64,000 nt of DNA from Thermoanaerobacterium thermosaccharolyticum DSM 571 (lineage in GTDB: Bacteria > Bacillota > Thermoanaerobacteria > Thermoanaerobacterales > Thermoanaerobacteraceae): the NCBI RefSeq assembly GCF_000145615.1, contig NC_014410.1, positions 2,591,501 through 2,655,500 of the forward strand. Direction: 5' to 3'. Each line of letters opens with the position of its first letter. The first letter of the stretch is position 1. A model generated the notes under the pieces. That model was not told the origin of the DNA and did no database searches. It was given only the letters and a program-made list of their open reading frames with translations. Below are positions 35,125-43,597 of the stretch, piece after piece. Both the position numbers and the translations under genes were made by a program.

Positions 35125-35901
35125 TATTTCCACAATGTCGCTTTCTGCATACCTTAAAGCAATATTTATTTCGTAGTCTATGCCTTCTTCTTTCAGCACA
35201 TCTGTAACAGTCTTATATGCTATTTCAGGCTTGTTGTTGTTTTGGCTTAGATGTCCTAAGTAAATTTTGCCTATTGATTTAAGTTTGATAAACTTCTTTA
35301 TGGCTTCTGCCGCATCTTTATTGGAAAGATGTCCATGTGGTGAAAGTATCCTTTTTTTTAATGTCCATGGATATGAGCCATTTATAAGCATGTCTACGTC
35401 ATGGTTAGACTCCAACAGTACTATGTCAGAGTCCATTATGTTTGCAGCAACGCCTCTGCTTATATACCCCAAATCTGTGGCTATGGTGGCTTTATTCTGG
35501 CCGCAGAAAAATGAAAAACCCACAGGTTCCACCGCATCATGGGATTTTTTAAAAGGCCTTATTCTGACATCTCCCAATGTAAAGTCTTCACCGGTTTTGA
35601 AAAAACGCTTGTTGTCACAGTTTATCTCACCAAGAAGGTTTTCCATGGAAGCCCACGTGGCTTCATTGGCATATATGGGAATGTTGTACCTCCTTGACAA
35701 TACTCCAGCCCCTTTTATGTGATCATTGTGCTCATGTGTTATCAAAATTGCGGAGATGCTGCATGGATTTACATCTATGCTTTCAAGACTTTTTTCAATC
35801 GTGCTGCCACTTAAGCCTGCATCCACCAGTATATGTACATCTTTGTATCCAATGTATGCGGCATTTCCGCTGCTACCAGATCTCAACGAACAAAACCTCA
35901 T
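35122..35901 (-). CDS. walJ: MBL-fold hydrolase, YycJ/WalJ family
   Basis: A 259-residue metallo-beta-lactamase-fold phosphodiesterase. Metal motif ILITHEHNDHIKG (HxHxDH) with further ligands in IATDLGYIS, LESNHDVDML and LGHLSQNNN. The start MRFCSLRSGSSGNAAYIGY is the standard WalJ beginning, so the 11 upstream in-frame codons, which open with TTG, are not used. WalJ is linked to coordination of cell-wall synthesis and DNA replication in Firmicutes. Here it stands alone, without walRK. Confidence 0.88.
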   Translation of the reverse strand: MRFCSLRSGSSGNAAYIGYKDVHILVDAGLSGSTIEKSLESIDVNPCSISAILITHEHNDHIKGAGVLSRRYNIPIYANEATWASMENLLGEINCDNKRFFKTGEDFTLGDVRIRPFKKSHDAVEPVGFSFFCGQNKATIATDLGYISRGVAANIMDSDIVLLESNHDVDMLINGSYPWTLKKRILSPHGHLSNKDAAEAIKKFIKLKSIGKIYLGHLSQNNNKPEIAYKTVTDVLKEEGIDYEINIALRYAESDIVEI

Positions 35902-36111
35902 AAGATACCCAAATGTGGGGTTACCCCCTTCCAAGTTTATAAGTCCTCTAAATATTATATAACAAGTAAAATCTATTTTCTATGGCAATTTGCAGAAAGT
36001 CCCTTTTCAAGACTTATCAACATATAAAATGTGAGCAACTTTTTTCACAGCACTTAGACAGTCGTTTTTTGTCTAAATTTAGTGCATCTTTGCCTAAACT
36101 TTTTAACACAG

Positions 36112-36149
36112 GACTTATCCACATATGCACATTTACATGTGGATAAGTC
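36112..36149. repeat. Inverted pair of consensus DnaA boxes
   Basis: GACTTATCCACAT (36112-36124) and ATGTGGATAAGTC (36137-36149) form perfect 13-bp arms around 12 bp. Each arm contains the exact DnaA box TTATCCACA. A third near-match, TTATCAACA, lies at about 36014-36022. This lies in the walJ-korA intergenic region. Confidence 0.65.
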
Positions 36150-36228
36150 GTAGGATAACTACAAGCGAATGGACTTAGGAATTTTCATTTGTAAAATGTA
36201 TTTATTTAAAGATAATATTCCATTTTTG

Positions 36229-36257
36229 TTGATAATAATTATCAATAGTGGTATAAT
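36229..36257 (+). promoter_or_regulatory. korAB promoter with consensus Fur box
   Basis: -35 TTGATA (36229-36234), 17 bp, -10 TATAAT (36252-36257). The perfect 7-1-7 palindrome TGATAATAATTATCA (36230-36244), identical to the Bacillus Fur core consensus, covers the -35 and half the spacer. Iron-replete Fur would be expected to block this promoter. Confidence 0.7.
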
Positions 36258-36294
36258 TGAATTACAAGATATTGTAAATAAGGGGGACTAATGT

Positions 36295-37983
36295 ATGGAC
36301 TACAATGTATTAATCGGTGGTGCTGCAGGTCAGGGAATAGACACCTTGTCGCATATATTTGGAAAAACCTTGAAAAGATGCGGCTTATACGTCTTTTCCA
36401 TGAAAGATTACATGTCACGTGTAAGAGGCGGTCACAACTTCATTCAAGTGAGGTTCAGCGACAAACCGCTTTATTCACACGATGAGAAGTTTGATGCGAT
36501 AATCGCTCTTGATTCAGACACTATAAATTTGCACGCAAAAAGCTTGAAAGCTGGCGGAAAACTCATCTTAGATAGATCCCTTTCAGATAACGATGCATAC
36601 ATGTCATTTGATTTTAAGGAAATCGCAAAAGAATGCGGCAATCCACGTGTTGCAGGAACTGCTGCAGTAGGCGTTTTGCTTAAATTGTTCGATATTCCAT
36701 TAGATATATCTCACACAGTGCTAAATGATGAATTTAAAGGCGATGTGCTTAATGCAAATCTAAAAGCCATAGATACTGGATACAACATGGTAAAACAAGT
36801 TTTTAACGTCCCGCTTGAAAAAAAGGATGACAACATCTACATAAGCGGCAACGAAGCCATCGCATTGGGGGCTATTGCTGCAGGAGTCAAATTTTACTGC
36901 GGATACCCTATGACACCTTCTACAAGCGTCATGACTTACATTGCTAAAAAATCCCGCGATGCAGGTATCGTAGTAGAACAGGTAGAGGATGAAATCTCTG
37001 CTATAAACATGGCATTAGGCGCATCTTACGCGGGAGTGAGGGCCATGACAGGCAGCTCTGGCGGAGGATTTGCGCTTATGGTAGAAGGGATAAGCTTGGC
37101 AGGAATCACAGAGATACCCATAGTCATAACTGAAGTTCAAAGGCCGGGACCTGCAACAGGCTTTCCAACAAGGACAGAGCAAGGGGACTTAAGGTTCATA
37201 ATTCATTCAGGCCATGGAGAGTTTCCAAAGATGGTAATATCATTGAGAAGCCCAGAAGATGCATTTTATCAAACTGCAAGGGCATTTAATATAGCAGACA
37301 AGTACCAGATACCTGTCATATTAGTCAGCGACCAATATCTAGCAGATTCTGGTGTGACTGTAAAACCTTTTGATTTTACAAAGATAAGGATAGAAAGGCA
37401 TATATCAGGCGATGAAGCGTTGGAAAATGGCGTGTATAAGCGCTACAAATTGACTGAAAGCGGCATATCGCCAAGGATAATACCGGGCAAAGTAGAAGGC
37501 GCTACAGTCCTCATCGATAGCGATGAACACGATGAATTGGGCCACATCACAGAGTCGCAGGATATGAGGGTAATGATGGTAAATAAGAGGATGAAAAAGT
37601 TAAAGCTACTGAAGGAAGAAATTCAAGAGCCTTTATTCATGGGAACTGAAAATCCAGATATCCTCATAACTTGCTGGGGTTCAATGTACGGACCTGTAAA
37701 AGAAGCAGTAGACATGCTTTTAAAAGATGGAATGTCAGTAGGAGCTCTCTCATTTGGTGATATATGGCCATTTCCTACAAAGCTCATTAAAAAGTACGGA
37801 AAATTTGCAAAGATGATAATTGATGTTGAGCAAAATGCCACAGCACAGCTTGATAGCCTCATGAGAGAAAACGCCCTTATAAAGGCAGATGAACACATAC
37901 TTAAATATGACGGCCGCATGATGAGCTCCAAGTACATCTACGATAGAATAAGTGAAATATCGAAAGCATCAAGCATGTATTAA
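36295..37983 (+). CDS. korA: 2-oxoacid:ferredoxin oxidoreductase, fused gamma-alpha subunit
   Basis: A 562-residue subunit. Residues 1-180 are the gamma domain (IGGAAGQGIDTLSHIFGKTL, YMSRVRGGHNFIQVRFSD); the rest is the alpha domain with EAIALGAIAAGVKFYCGYPM-TPST, where the substrate carboxylate binds, and ITEVQRPGPATGFPTRTEQ. With KorB it oxidatively decarboxylates a 2-oxoacid, probably 2-oxoglutarate, to the acyl-CoA with reduction of ferredoxin. Two ATGs lie close together (36291 and 36295); only the second, eight bases after AAGGGGG, is in frame. The substrate assignment is inferred. Confidence 0.92.
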   Translation: MDYNVLIGGAAGQGIDTLSHIFGKTLKRCGLYVFSMKDYMSRVRGGHNFIQVRFSDKPLYSHDEKFDAIIALDSDTINLHAKSLKAGGKLILDRSLSDNDAYMSFDFKEIAKECGNPRVAGTAAVGVLLKLFDIPLDISHTVLNDEFKGDVLNANLKAIDTGYNMVKQVFNVPLEKKDDNIYISGNEAIALGAIAAGVKFYCGYPMTPSTSVMTYIAKKSRDAGIVVEQVEDEISAINMALGASYAGVRAMTGSSGGGFALMVEGISLAGITEIPIVITEVQRPGPATGFPTRTEQGDLRFIIHSGHGEFPKMVISLRSPEDAFYQTARAFNIADKYQIPVILVSDQYLADSGVTVKPFDFTKIRIERHISGDEALENGVYKRYKLTESGISPRIIPGKVEGATVLIDSDEHDELGHITESQDMRVMMVNKRMKKLKLLKEEIQEPLFMGTENPDILITCWGSMYGPVKEAVDMLLKDGMSVGALSFGDIWPFPTKLIKKYGKFAKMIIDVEQNATAQLDSLMRENALIKADEHILKYDGRMMSSKYIYDRISEISKASSMY

Positions 37984-38003
37984 ATCGAGAAAGGGATGAT
38001 TTT

Positions 38004-38852
38004 ATGAATACCGCATTTGAAACTTATGAAACGGCGTGGTGTCCTGGATGTGGAAACTTCGGCATACTTAATGCTTTAAAGGACGCCCTTACTGAGCTTG
38101 GTCTAAAGCCACATCAAGTTGTAATAGCATCAGGAATAGGTCAGGCTGCAAAGATGCCACACTACATAAATGTAAATGGATTTAACGGCCTTCACGGTCG
38201 AGCACTCCCTCCTGCAACTGCCATAAGCATTGCAAACAAGGATCTAAAAGTCATAATAGACTCAGGTGATGGCGATACGTACGGTGAAGGCGGAAACCAT
38301 TTTATACATGCAATCAGGAGAAACGCAAACATAGCACACTTTGTCCACGATAACCAAATATACGGCTTGACAAAAGGCCAAGCATCCCCTACGACGGCAA
38401 AAGGACAAAAAACAAGTTTGCAGTTTGACGGTGTAATCTTAGACCCTGTAAAGCCAATAAAACTTGCCCTTACAATGGGAGCTGGATTTGTAGCAAGAAG
38501 CTTTTCCGGAAATTATGAGCATCTTAAGAAGATGATGAAAGAAGCCATAATGTACGACGGATACGCTCTTTTAGACATCTTCCAACCATGTGTCACATTT
38601 AACAGGGTAAATACGTTTAAATGGTACAACGACAGGGTGTATGAGCTTCCAAATGACTACGACTACACTGATTTAGACAATGCCTTTAAAGTTGCCGATG
38701 AATGGGGCGACAGGATACCGATAGGCATAATATATAAGGTAGAAAAACCTATGTACATCGACAATATAAGCTTTTTAAAAGACGGTCCACCTTTAGTAGA
38801 TGCTAAATACGATCCGATGATGGCAGAAAAATACTTGGATGATTTTAGATAA
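38004..38852 (+). CDS. korB: 2-oxoacid:ferredoxin oxidoreductase beta subunit
   Basis: A 282-residue TPP-binding subunit. WCPGCGNFGILNALKDAL carries the first cysteine pair for the 4Fe-4S cluster. GDGDTYGEGGNHFIHAIRRN is the TPP/Mg motif region (GDG...N), and DNQIYGLTKGQASPTT follows. It is 20 bp after korA and ends at a strong terminator. No separate ferredoxin-like delta subunit is present, as usual for the two-subunit KorAB type. Confidence 0.94.
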   Translation: MNTAFETYETAWCPGCGNFGILNALKDALTELGLKPHQVVIASGIGQAAKMPHYINVNGFNGLHGRALPPATAISIANKDLKVIIDSGDGDTYGEGGNHFIHAIRRNANIAHFVHDNQIYGLTKGQASPTTAKGQKTSLQFDGVILDPVKPIKLALTMGAGFVARSFSGNYEHLKKMMKEAIMYDGYALLDIFQPCVTFNRVNTFKWYNDRVYELPNDYDYTDLDNAFKVADEWGDRIPIGIIYKVEKPMYIDNISFLKDGPPLVDAKYDPMMAEKYLDDFR

Positions 38853-38859
38853 AAAGTTA

Positions 38860-38888
38860 GGGAACTTCCTCTTGGAAAGTTCCCTTTT
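38860..38888. terminator. Terminator between korB and the ABC exporter
   Basis: GGGAACTT, loop, AAGTTCCC then TTTTCTTT on the plus strand; it also ends the convergent ABC operon. Confidence 0.85.
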
Positions 38889-38891
38889 CTT

Positions 38892-40763
38892 TCAGCTTGC
38901 AACTTCTTCATCTTCAAACTGGCTATTGTAAAGCTTAGCGTAAAATCCGCCTTTTGCAAGAAGCTCTTTGTGTGTGCCTTGCTCTACAATGTCGCCGTGA
39001 TCCATAACAAGTATGAGATCAGCGTCTCTTATGGTAGAAAGCCTGTGAGCGATAATAAAGCTTGTGCGGTTTTTCATCAGATTGTCCATGGCCTTCTGTA
39101 TAAGGATCTCTGTACGAGTATCAACAGAGCTTGTAGCTTCGTCCAGTATCAATATCTTAGGATCTTTAAGTATAGCTCTCGCTATAGTTATAAGCTGTTT
39201 CTGCCCTTGTGAGACGTTTGAAGCCTCTTCGTTTAAAACCATATTGTACCCATCTGGCAGCGTGTGGACAAAGTGATCTACATGAGCTGCTTTTGCGGCT
39301 TTTATGACTTCTTCATCTGTAGCATTTAGATTTCCATACCTTATATTGTCCATTATCGTACCATTGTAAAGCCATGTATCCTGCAATACCATTCCAAACA
39401 ATGACCTTAAGTCGCTTCTTGTAAATTCTCTAATGTCATGGCCGTCTATCAGTATCCTTCCTGAATTTACATCGTAGAACCTCATCAAAAGTTTTACTAT
39501 CGTAGTCTTACCAGCACCAGTCGGCCCTACAATAGCTACCTTTTGCCCCGGTTTTATGTCTGCTGAGAAGTCATTTATGATTATCTTATCTGGATTGTAC
39601 CCAAAGTGTACATGATCAAATTGCACATGTCCTTCTACATTCTCAAGTTTTATAGGATTCTCTGTCTCAGGCACTTCTTCTTCCTCATCCAAAAACTCGA
39701 AGACGCGCTCAGCACATGCTGCCGTCTGTTGAAGGATGTTTGAAATATTGGCAATCTGCGCTAGCGGCTGTGTAAATGACCTTACATATTGTATAAACGC
39801 CTGAATATCGCCTACCTCAATCGTCCCTTTTATAGCAAGGTAGCTTCCTAATACGACGACACCTACATATCCTAAATTGCTTACAGAGTTCATTATAGGC
39901 ATCATAAGACCCGTTAAAAATTGGGATTTCCAAGCAACTTTGTAAAGTTCATTGTTGTACTCGTCAAATTTCTTTACGCTTCTTTCTTCGTAGTTAAATG
40001 CCTTCATGACTACATGACCGCCGTACATTTCTTCTACATGACCGTTCACATGACCAAGATAGTCCTGCTGCTCTCTAAAGTACTTCTGCGAAAAGCGAAC
40101 AATAAGGGCGATGATGCCCATAGATATAGGTATCATCAAAAATGTGACACCTGTCATCTCCACACTTATGGTAAGCATCATTATTAAAGCACCGATTACC
40201 GATGTGACAGATGTGATAATCTGGGTTATGCTCTGGTTTAATGTCTGGCTTATTGTGTCAACGTCATTTGTTATACGGGATAATATCTCACCGTGATTTG
40301 TACCATCAAAGTATTTAAGTGGCATGCGGTTTATCTTCTCCATTATGTCCCGTCTAAATTTGTACGTAACTTTCATGGCTACGTTTGTCATTATCCATCC
40401 CTGTATATAGCCAAGACCCGAACTTAAAATATACAAACCTATAAGCATTAGGATTATCCTGCCGATGTAGTCAAAGTCAATATTGCCTGTACCTGCTATC
40501 TTTGCCATAACGCCTTCATAAAGTTTTGTTATAGCTTTACTGAGTATTTTAGGTCCAGCTATGGAAAGTGCTGCACTTCCTGCTGCAAATATTATCACGA
40601 ATAATATTGATATCTTATATACACCAAGGTATGACATGAGCTTCTTCATCGTCCCTTTAAAGTCATTGGCCTTTTCCCCACCTATCATAGGACCATGACC
40701 ACCCATAGGGCCATGTCTCCTCATGACGGGACGCCTTGGCTGTTGAGGTCTTCTTCCATCCAT
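38892..40763 (-). CDS. ABC exporter, subunit B (fused TM and ATPase)
   Basis: A 623-residue half-transporter. The first 60 residues are an unusual proline/arginine/glycine-rich lead (RRPQQPRRPVMRRHGPMGGH) before six TM helices. ATPase: Walker A GPTGAGKTTIVKLL (about 404), signature region NVSQGQKQLITIARAI, Walker B ILILDEATSSVDTR, with an intact catalytic Glu. It pairs with the upstream half-transporter as a heterodimer of the MdlAB/LmrCD kind. Start overlaps the stop of the partner (TAATG). Confidence 0.93.
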   Translation of the reverse strand: MDGRRPQQPRRPVMRRHGPMGGHGPMIGGEKANDFKGTMKKLMSYLGVYKISILFVIIFAAGSAALSIAGPKILSKAITKLYEGVMAKIAGTGNIDFDYIGRIILMLIGLYILSSGLGYIQGWIMTNVAMKVTYKFRRDIMEKINRMPLKYFDGTNHGEILSRITNDVDTISQTLNQSITQIITSVTSVIGALIMMLTISVEMTGVTFLMIPISMGIIALIVRFSQKYFREQQDYLGHVNGHVEEMYGGHVVMKAFNYEERSVKKFDEYNNELYKVAWKSQFLTGLMMPIMNSVSNLGYVGVVVLGSYLAIKGTIEVGDIQAFIQYVRSFTQPLAQIANISNILQQTAACAERVFEFLDEEEEVPETENPIKLENVEGHVQFDHVHFGYNPDKIIINDFSADIKPGQKVAIVGPTGAGKTTIVKLLMRFYDVNSGRILIDGHDIREFTRSDLRSLFGMVLQDTWLYNGTIMDNIRYGNLNATDEEVIKAAKAAHVDHFVHTLPDGYNMVLNEEASNVSQGQKQLITIARAILKDPKILILDEATSSVDTRTEILIQKAMDNLMKNRTSFIIAHRLSTIRDADLILVMDHGDIVEQGTHKELLAKGGFYAKLYNSQFEDEEVAS

Positions 40764-43000
40764 TATGCCAATTCCTCCTTTGAAAGCTGTGAATAAGCGA
40801 TCTCTCTATATGTCTCGCAGTTCTTCATAAGCTCTTCATGTGTGCCTATTCCAGCTATTTTTCCGTCATCAAGTACTATAATCTGATCCGCATTCATTAT
40901 TGTTGAGATACGCTGTGCTACTATTATGACTGTGCTGTCTCTGGTGTACTCTTTTAATGCCCTTCTTAATGCTCTATCTGTCTTAAAGTCAAGTGCTGAG
41001 AAGCTATCGTCAAATATATATATCTCAGGTTTTTTTACAAGAGCCCTTGCTATTGAAAGCCTTTGCTTCTGTCCACCTGATATATTTGTAGCATCCTGAG
41101 ATATCTCACTCTGATATCCATCTGGAAGCCTCTCAATAAACTCTGATGCCTGTGCAACTTCAGCTGCCTTTTTAACCTCTTCATCTGTGGCATTTTCATT
41201 GCCAAACTTTATGTTTGACATGACAGTGCCTTTAAATAGCGAGATCTTCTGCGGTACATAGCCGATTTTCTCTCTTAAATCGTGCTGCTTTACATCCCTA
41301 ACGTCCACACCGTCTACTAAAACCTGCCCTTCTGTCGCATCGTAAAACCTCGGAATCAAGTTTACAAGTGTAGACTTCCCAGATCCTGTTGAACCAATTA
41401 TAGCTGTAATCTTGCCTGGCTCAGCCTTAAACGTAATATCCTTTATAGCATCTTCCTCTGCACCAGGGTACCTGTATGAAACATTTCTAAATTCAACAAC
41501 ACCTTTTTGACTTTCATCAAACTTCTTGCTTTCTTTGGGATCTACAACTGTCGGCTCAGTTTCTAGCACTTCAGCTATACGGGATGCTGATACAGATGCC
41601 CTAGGTATCATTATGAACATCATAGACATCATCAAGAATGCAAAGATAATCTGTATAGCGTACTGCATAAATGCCATCATGTCGCCCACCTGCATCGATG
41701 AATTGGCAATCTCATGGGCGCCTACCCACACAATCAGAAGCGTAATGCCGTTCATTATAAGCATCATGACTGGAAACATTGTTATCATGACGCGGTTTAT
41801 AAATAGCATCGTATTTGTGATGTCGCTGTTTGCCTTATCAAACCGGTTCTCTTCAAACTCTTGTGTATTAAATGCCCTTATAACCATCATTCCTGCTAAA
41901 TTTTCACGTGCAACAAGATTTAGCCTGTCAACTAACTTCTGAACAGATTTAAATTTCGGCAGTGCGATAGAAAAAATAATTGACACCAGACCTAAAAGTA
42001 TTATAACTGCCAGAGCTATAATCCACGACATAGATGCACTCTTTCCTACAGCCCTAATAACACCACCAATTCCTATCATTGGTGCGTAGAATATCATCCT
42101 AATCATAAAGACTATTAGCATCTGTATCTGCGTAATGTCGTTTGTAGTCCTGGTTATTAAAGATGCTGTAGAGAATTTATCAAACTCCGTATTTGAAAAG
42201 CTCTCAACTCTCGTAAATAAGTTCTTTCTTATATCTCTTGAAAATCCCGCAGCAACCCTTGATCCTAAGAAGCCTACAAGTATTGCACAAGCTGCGCTTA
42301 AAATCGTTATTAAAAGCATAATTAGACCAGTAGTCAGGATGTAATTCATCTGAATTTTATCAGTATTAACACCCAGCGCCTTATATTCTGATTTTACTTC
42401 TGCCGCCGCAGCCTGTGTAACCATATTGTCTCCTAAGGCCGTAAACTTCTTGTCCATGTCGTTTGTTATTTTCTGCCTCTCTGATTCAGGAAGCTTTGCA
42501 AAAAGTGCAAATAAATCCATATTTGCAGGGATCTTTGTATTATTAAATGTAATAAATCCGCCTTTTGCACTGGACTTCATCTTGTCAACAGCAGAAACAG
42601 CTAGAAAAGCCTTGCCCATTACAGGATTTATCTTATCTACCTCGGATTTATCGATATTTTTAAGTACGTAAATAGGCTCTTTTTTCAAAGTAGGATATTG
42701 TTTTACGTATTTATCGTAGTCTGAGCTATTTTTATCTATCAATGTGTAATCACTCAAAACTTCTTTTTTATCATCGTCATTCATAAACAGCGTGAGTTTA
42801 TCCATCATGCTTTGCCTTACTGCCGACGGCACAGCATTTACTATTCCGCCTTGCTGTATGCCTTGGTTTACTATGTTGGACATGTAGTCAGGAAGCGCCA
42901 AATCGCTCATAGCCTGAATAAATATGAACAATATTGCAACAATAGTTATAAAGATGTAAGGCTTAAAATATTTCCTCAATTTAAGCATTAACTTTACCAC
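40763..43000 (-). CDS. ABC exporter, subunit A (degenerate-site half)
   Basis: A 745-residue half-transporter. An insertion of about 120 residues lies outside the membrane between TM1 and TM2 (residues about 45-210, with LPESERQKITNDMDKKFTAL), making it longer than usual. ATPase: Walker A IGSTGSGKSTLVNLI, signature NISGGQKQRLSIARAL, Walker B IYIFDDSFSALDF, where D replaces the catalytic Glu. That substitution is the standard mark of the degenerate site in heterodimeric exporters. Drug or lipid export is likely; the MarR regulator is upstream in the operon. Confidence 0.93.
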   Translation of the reverse strand: MVKLMLKLRKYFKPYIFITIVAILFIFIQAMSDLALPDYMSNIVNQGIQQGGIVNAVPSAVRQSMMDKLTLFMNDDDKKEVLSDYTLIDKNSSDYDKYVKQYPTLKKEPIYVLKNIDKSEVDKINPVMGKAFLAVSAVDKMKSSAKGGFITFNNTKIPANMDLFALFAKLPESERQKITNDMDKKFTALGDNMVTQAAAAEVKSEYKALGVNTDKIQMNYILTTGLIMLLITILSAACAILVGFLGSRVAAGFSRDIRKNLFTRVESFSNTEFDKFSTASLITRTTNDITQIQMLIVFMIRMIFYAPMIGIGGVIRAVGKSASMSWIIALAVIILLGLVSIIFSIALPKFKSVQKLVDRLNLVARENLAGMMVIRAFNTQEFEENRFDKANSDITNTMLFINRVMITMFPVMMLIMNGITLLIVWVGAHEIANSSMQVGDMMAFMQYAIQIIFAFLMMSMMFIMIPRASVSASRIAEVLETEPTVVDPKESKKFDESQKGVVEFRNVSYRYPGAEEDAIKDITFKAEPGKITAIIGSTGSGKSTLVNLIPRFYDATEGQVLVDGVDVRDVKQHDLREKIGYVPQKISLFKGTVMSNIKFGNENATDEEVKKAAEVAQASEFIERLPDGYQSEISQDATNISGGQKQRLSIARALVKKPEIYIFDDSFSALDFKTDRALRRALKEYTRDSTVIIVAQRISTIMNADQIIVLDDGKIAGIGTHEELMKNCETYREIAYSQLSKEELA

Positions 43001-43020
43001 CTTTCCTTAATATATAGTTA

Positions 43021-43464
43021 TTAAGATTTATCGTCCATTGATTCAATCAATTTTTTTAATGTGTTCAATCCTTTTACTATTGCTTCGTGCTCTTCATCCG
43101 TCGCTTTATTCATCATTGCTTCAAACTTTTTATCTATATCACTGAAGACTTCTTTTGCGTTCCTTTTAAAGTCATCAGCGATCTTTACATAGACAACCCT
43201 CCTATCGTCGCTGCTTCTCACTCTTTTAACCATTCCTTGCTTCTCAAGCCTGTCTATTATGCCTGATACAGTACTGTTTGTAAGTCCCATCTTTTGGCTT
43301 AAGTCACTTATCTTCATTTCGCCATGATGCATAAGAATGCCTATTATCATCCCTTGAGGACCTGTAATATTCAATTTCCTAAATTGATCTTCTATATTCT
43401 TATGAATCAAATTCATTATGGACTTTAGCGTGCTTAATATATCTAATCTTTCGTTGATTTCCAT
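43021..43464 (-). CDS. MarR family transcriptional regulator
   Basis: A 147-residue regulator, first gene of the ABC exporter operon (20 bp before it). The winged helix is clear: HHGEMKISDLSQKMGLTNST, VSGIIDRLEKQGMVKR, then the wing RVRSSDDRRVVYVKI. Ribosome site AAGGTGAATG. It probably represses its own operon, as LmrA/YetL-like and other MarR proteins do for exporters. An operator with a TTTGTATACAAA core sits upstream. Confidence 0.92.
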   Translation of the reverse strand: MEINERLDILSTLKSIMNLIHKNIEDQFRKLNITGPQGMIIGILMHHGEMKISDLSQKMGLTNSTVSGIIDRLEKQGMVKRVRSSDDRRVVYVKIADDFKRNAKEVFSDIDKKFEAMMNKATDEEHEAIVKGLNTLKKLIESMDDKS

Positions 43465-43488
43465 TAAATTTCATTCACCTTCTTCCCA

Positions 43489-43530
43489 AATATTTCGTAA
43501 TTGTATATTTTGTATACAAATATTTCGGAT
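43489..43530. promoter_or_regulatory. Operator-like region of the MarR-ABC exporter operon
   Basis: A 12-bp palindrome TTTGTATACAAA (43509-43520) is flanked by two direct copies of AAATATTTCG (about 43488-43497 and 43518-43527). The position just upstream of marR fits autoregulation. Confidence 0.45.
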
Positions 43531-43597
43531 ACTAAATAATTATATTCGCACAAAATAAAAAAGTCAACAGGCTTTTTGAAAATACCTATTGCTTTTT

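Noticed and set aside
36112-36149. Chromosomal origin of replication
   Set aside because: Only two perfect and one near-perfect DnaA boxes, no dnaA or dnaN, and no clear AT-rich unwinding repeats; the surrounding genes are not those of a clostridial oriC.
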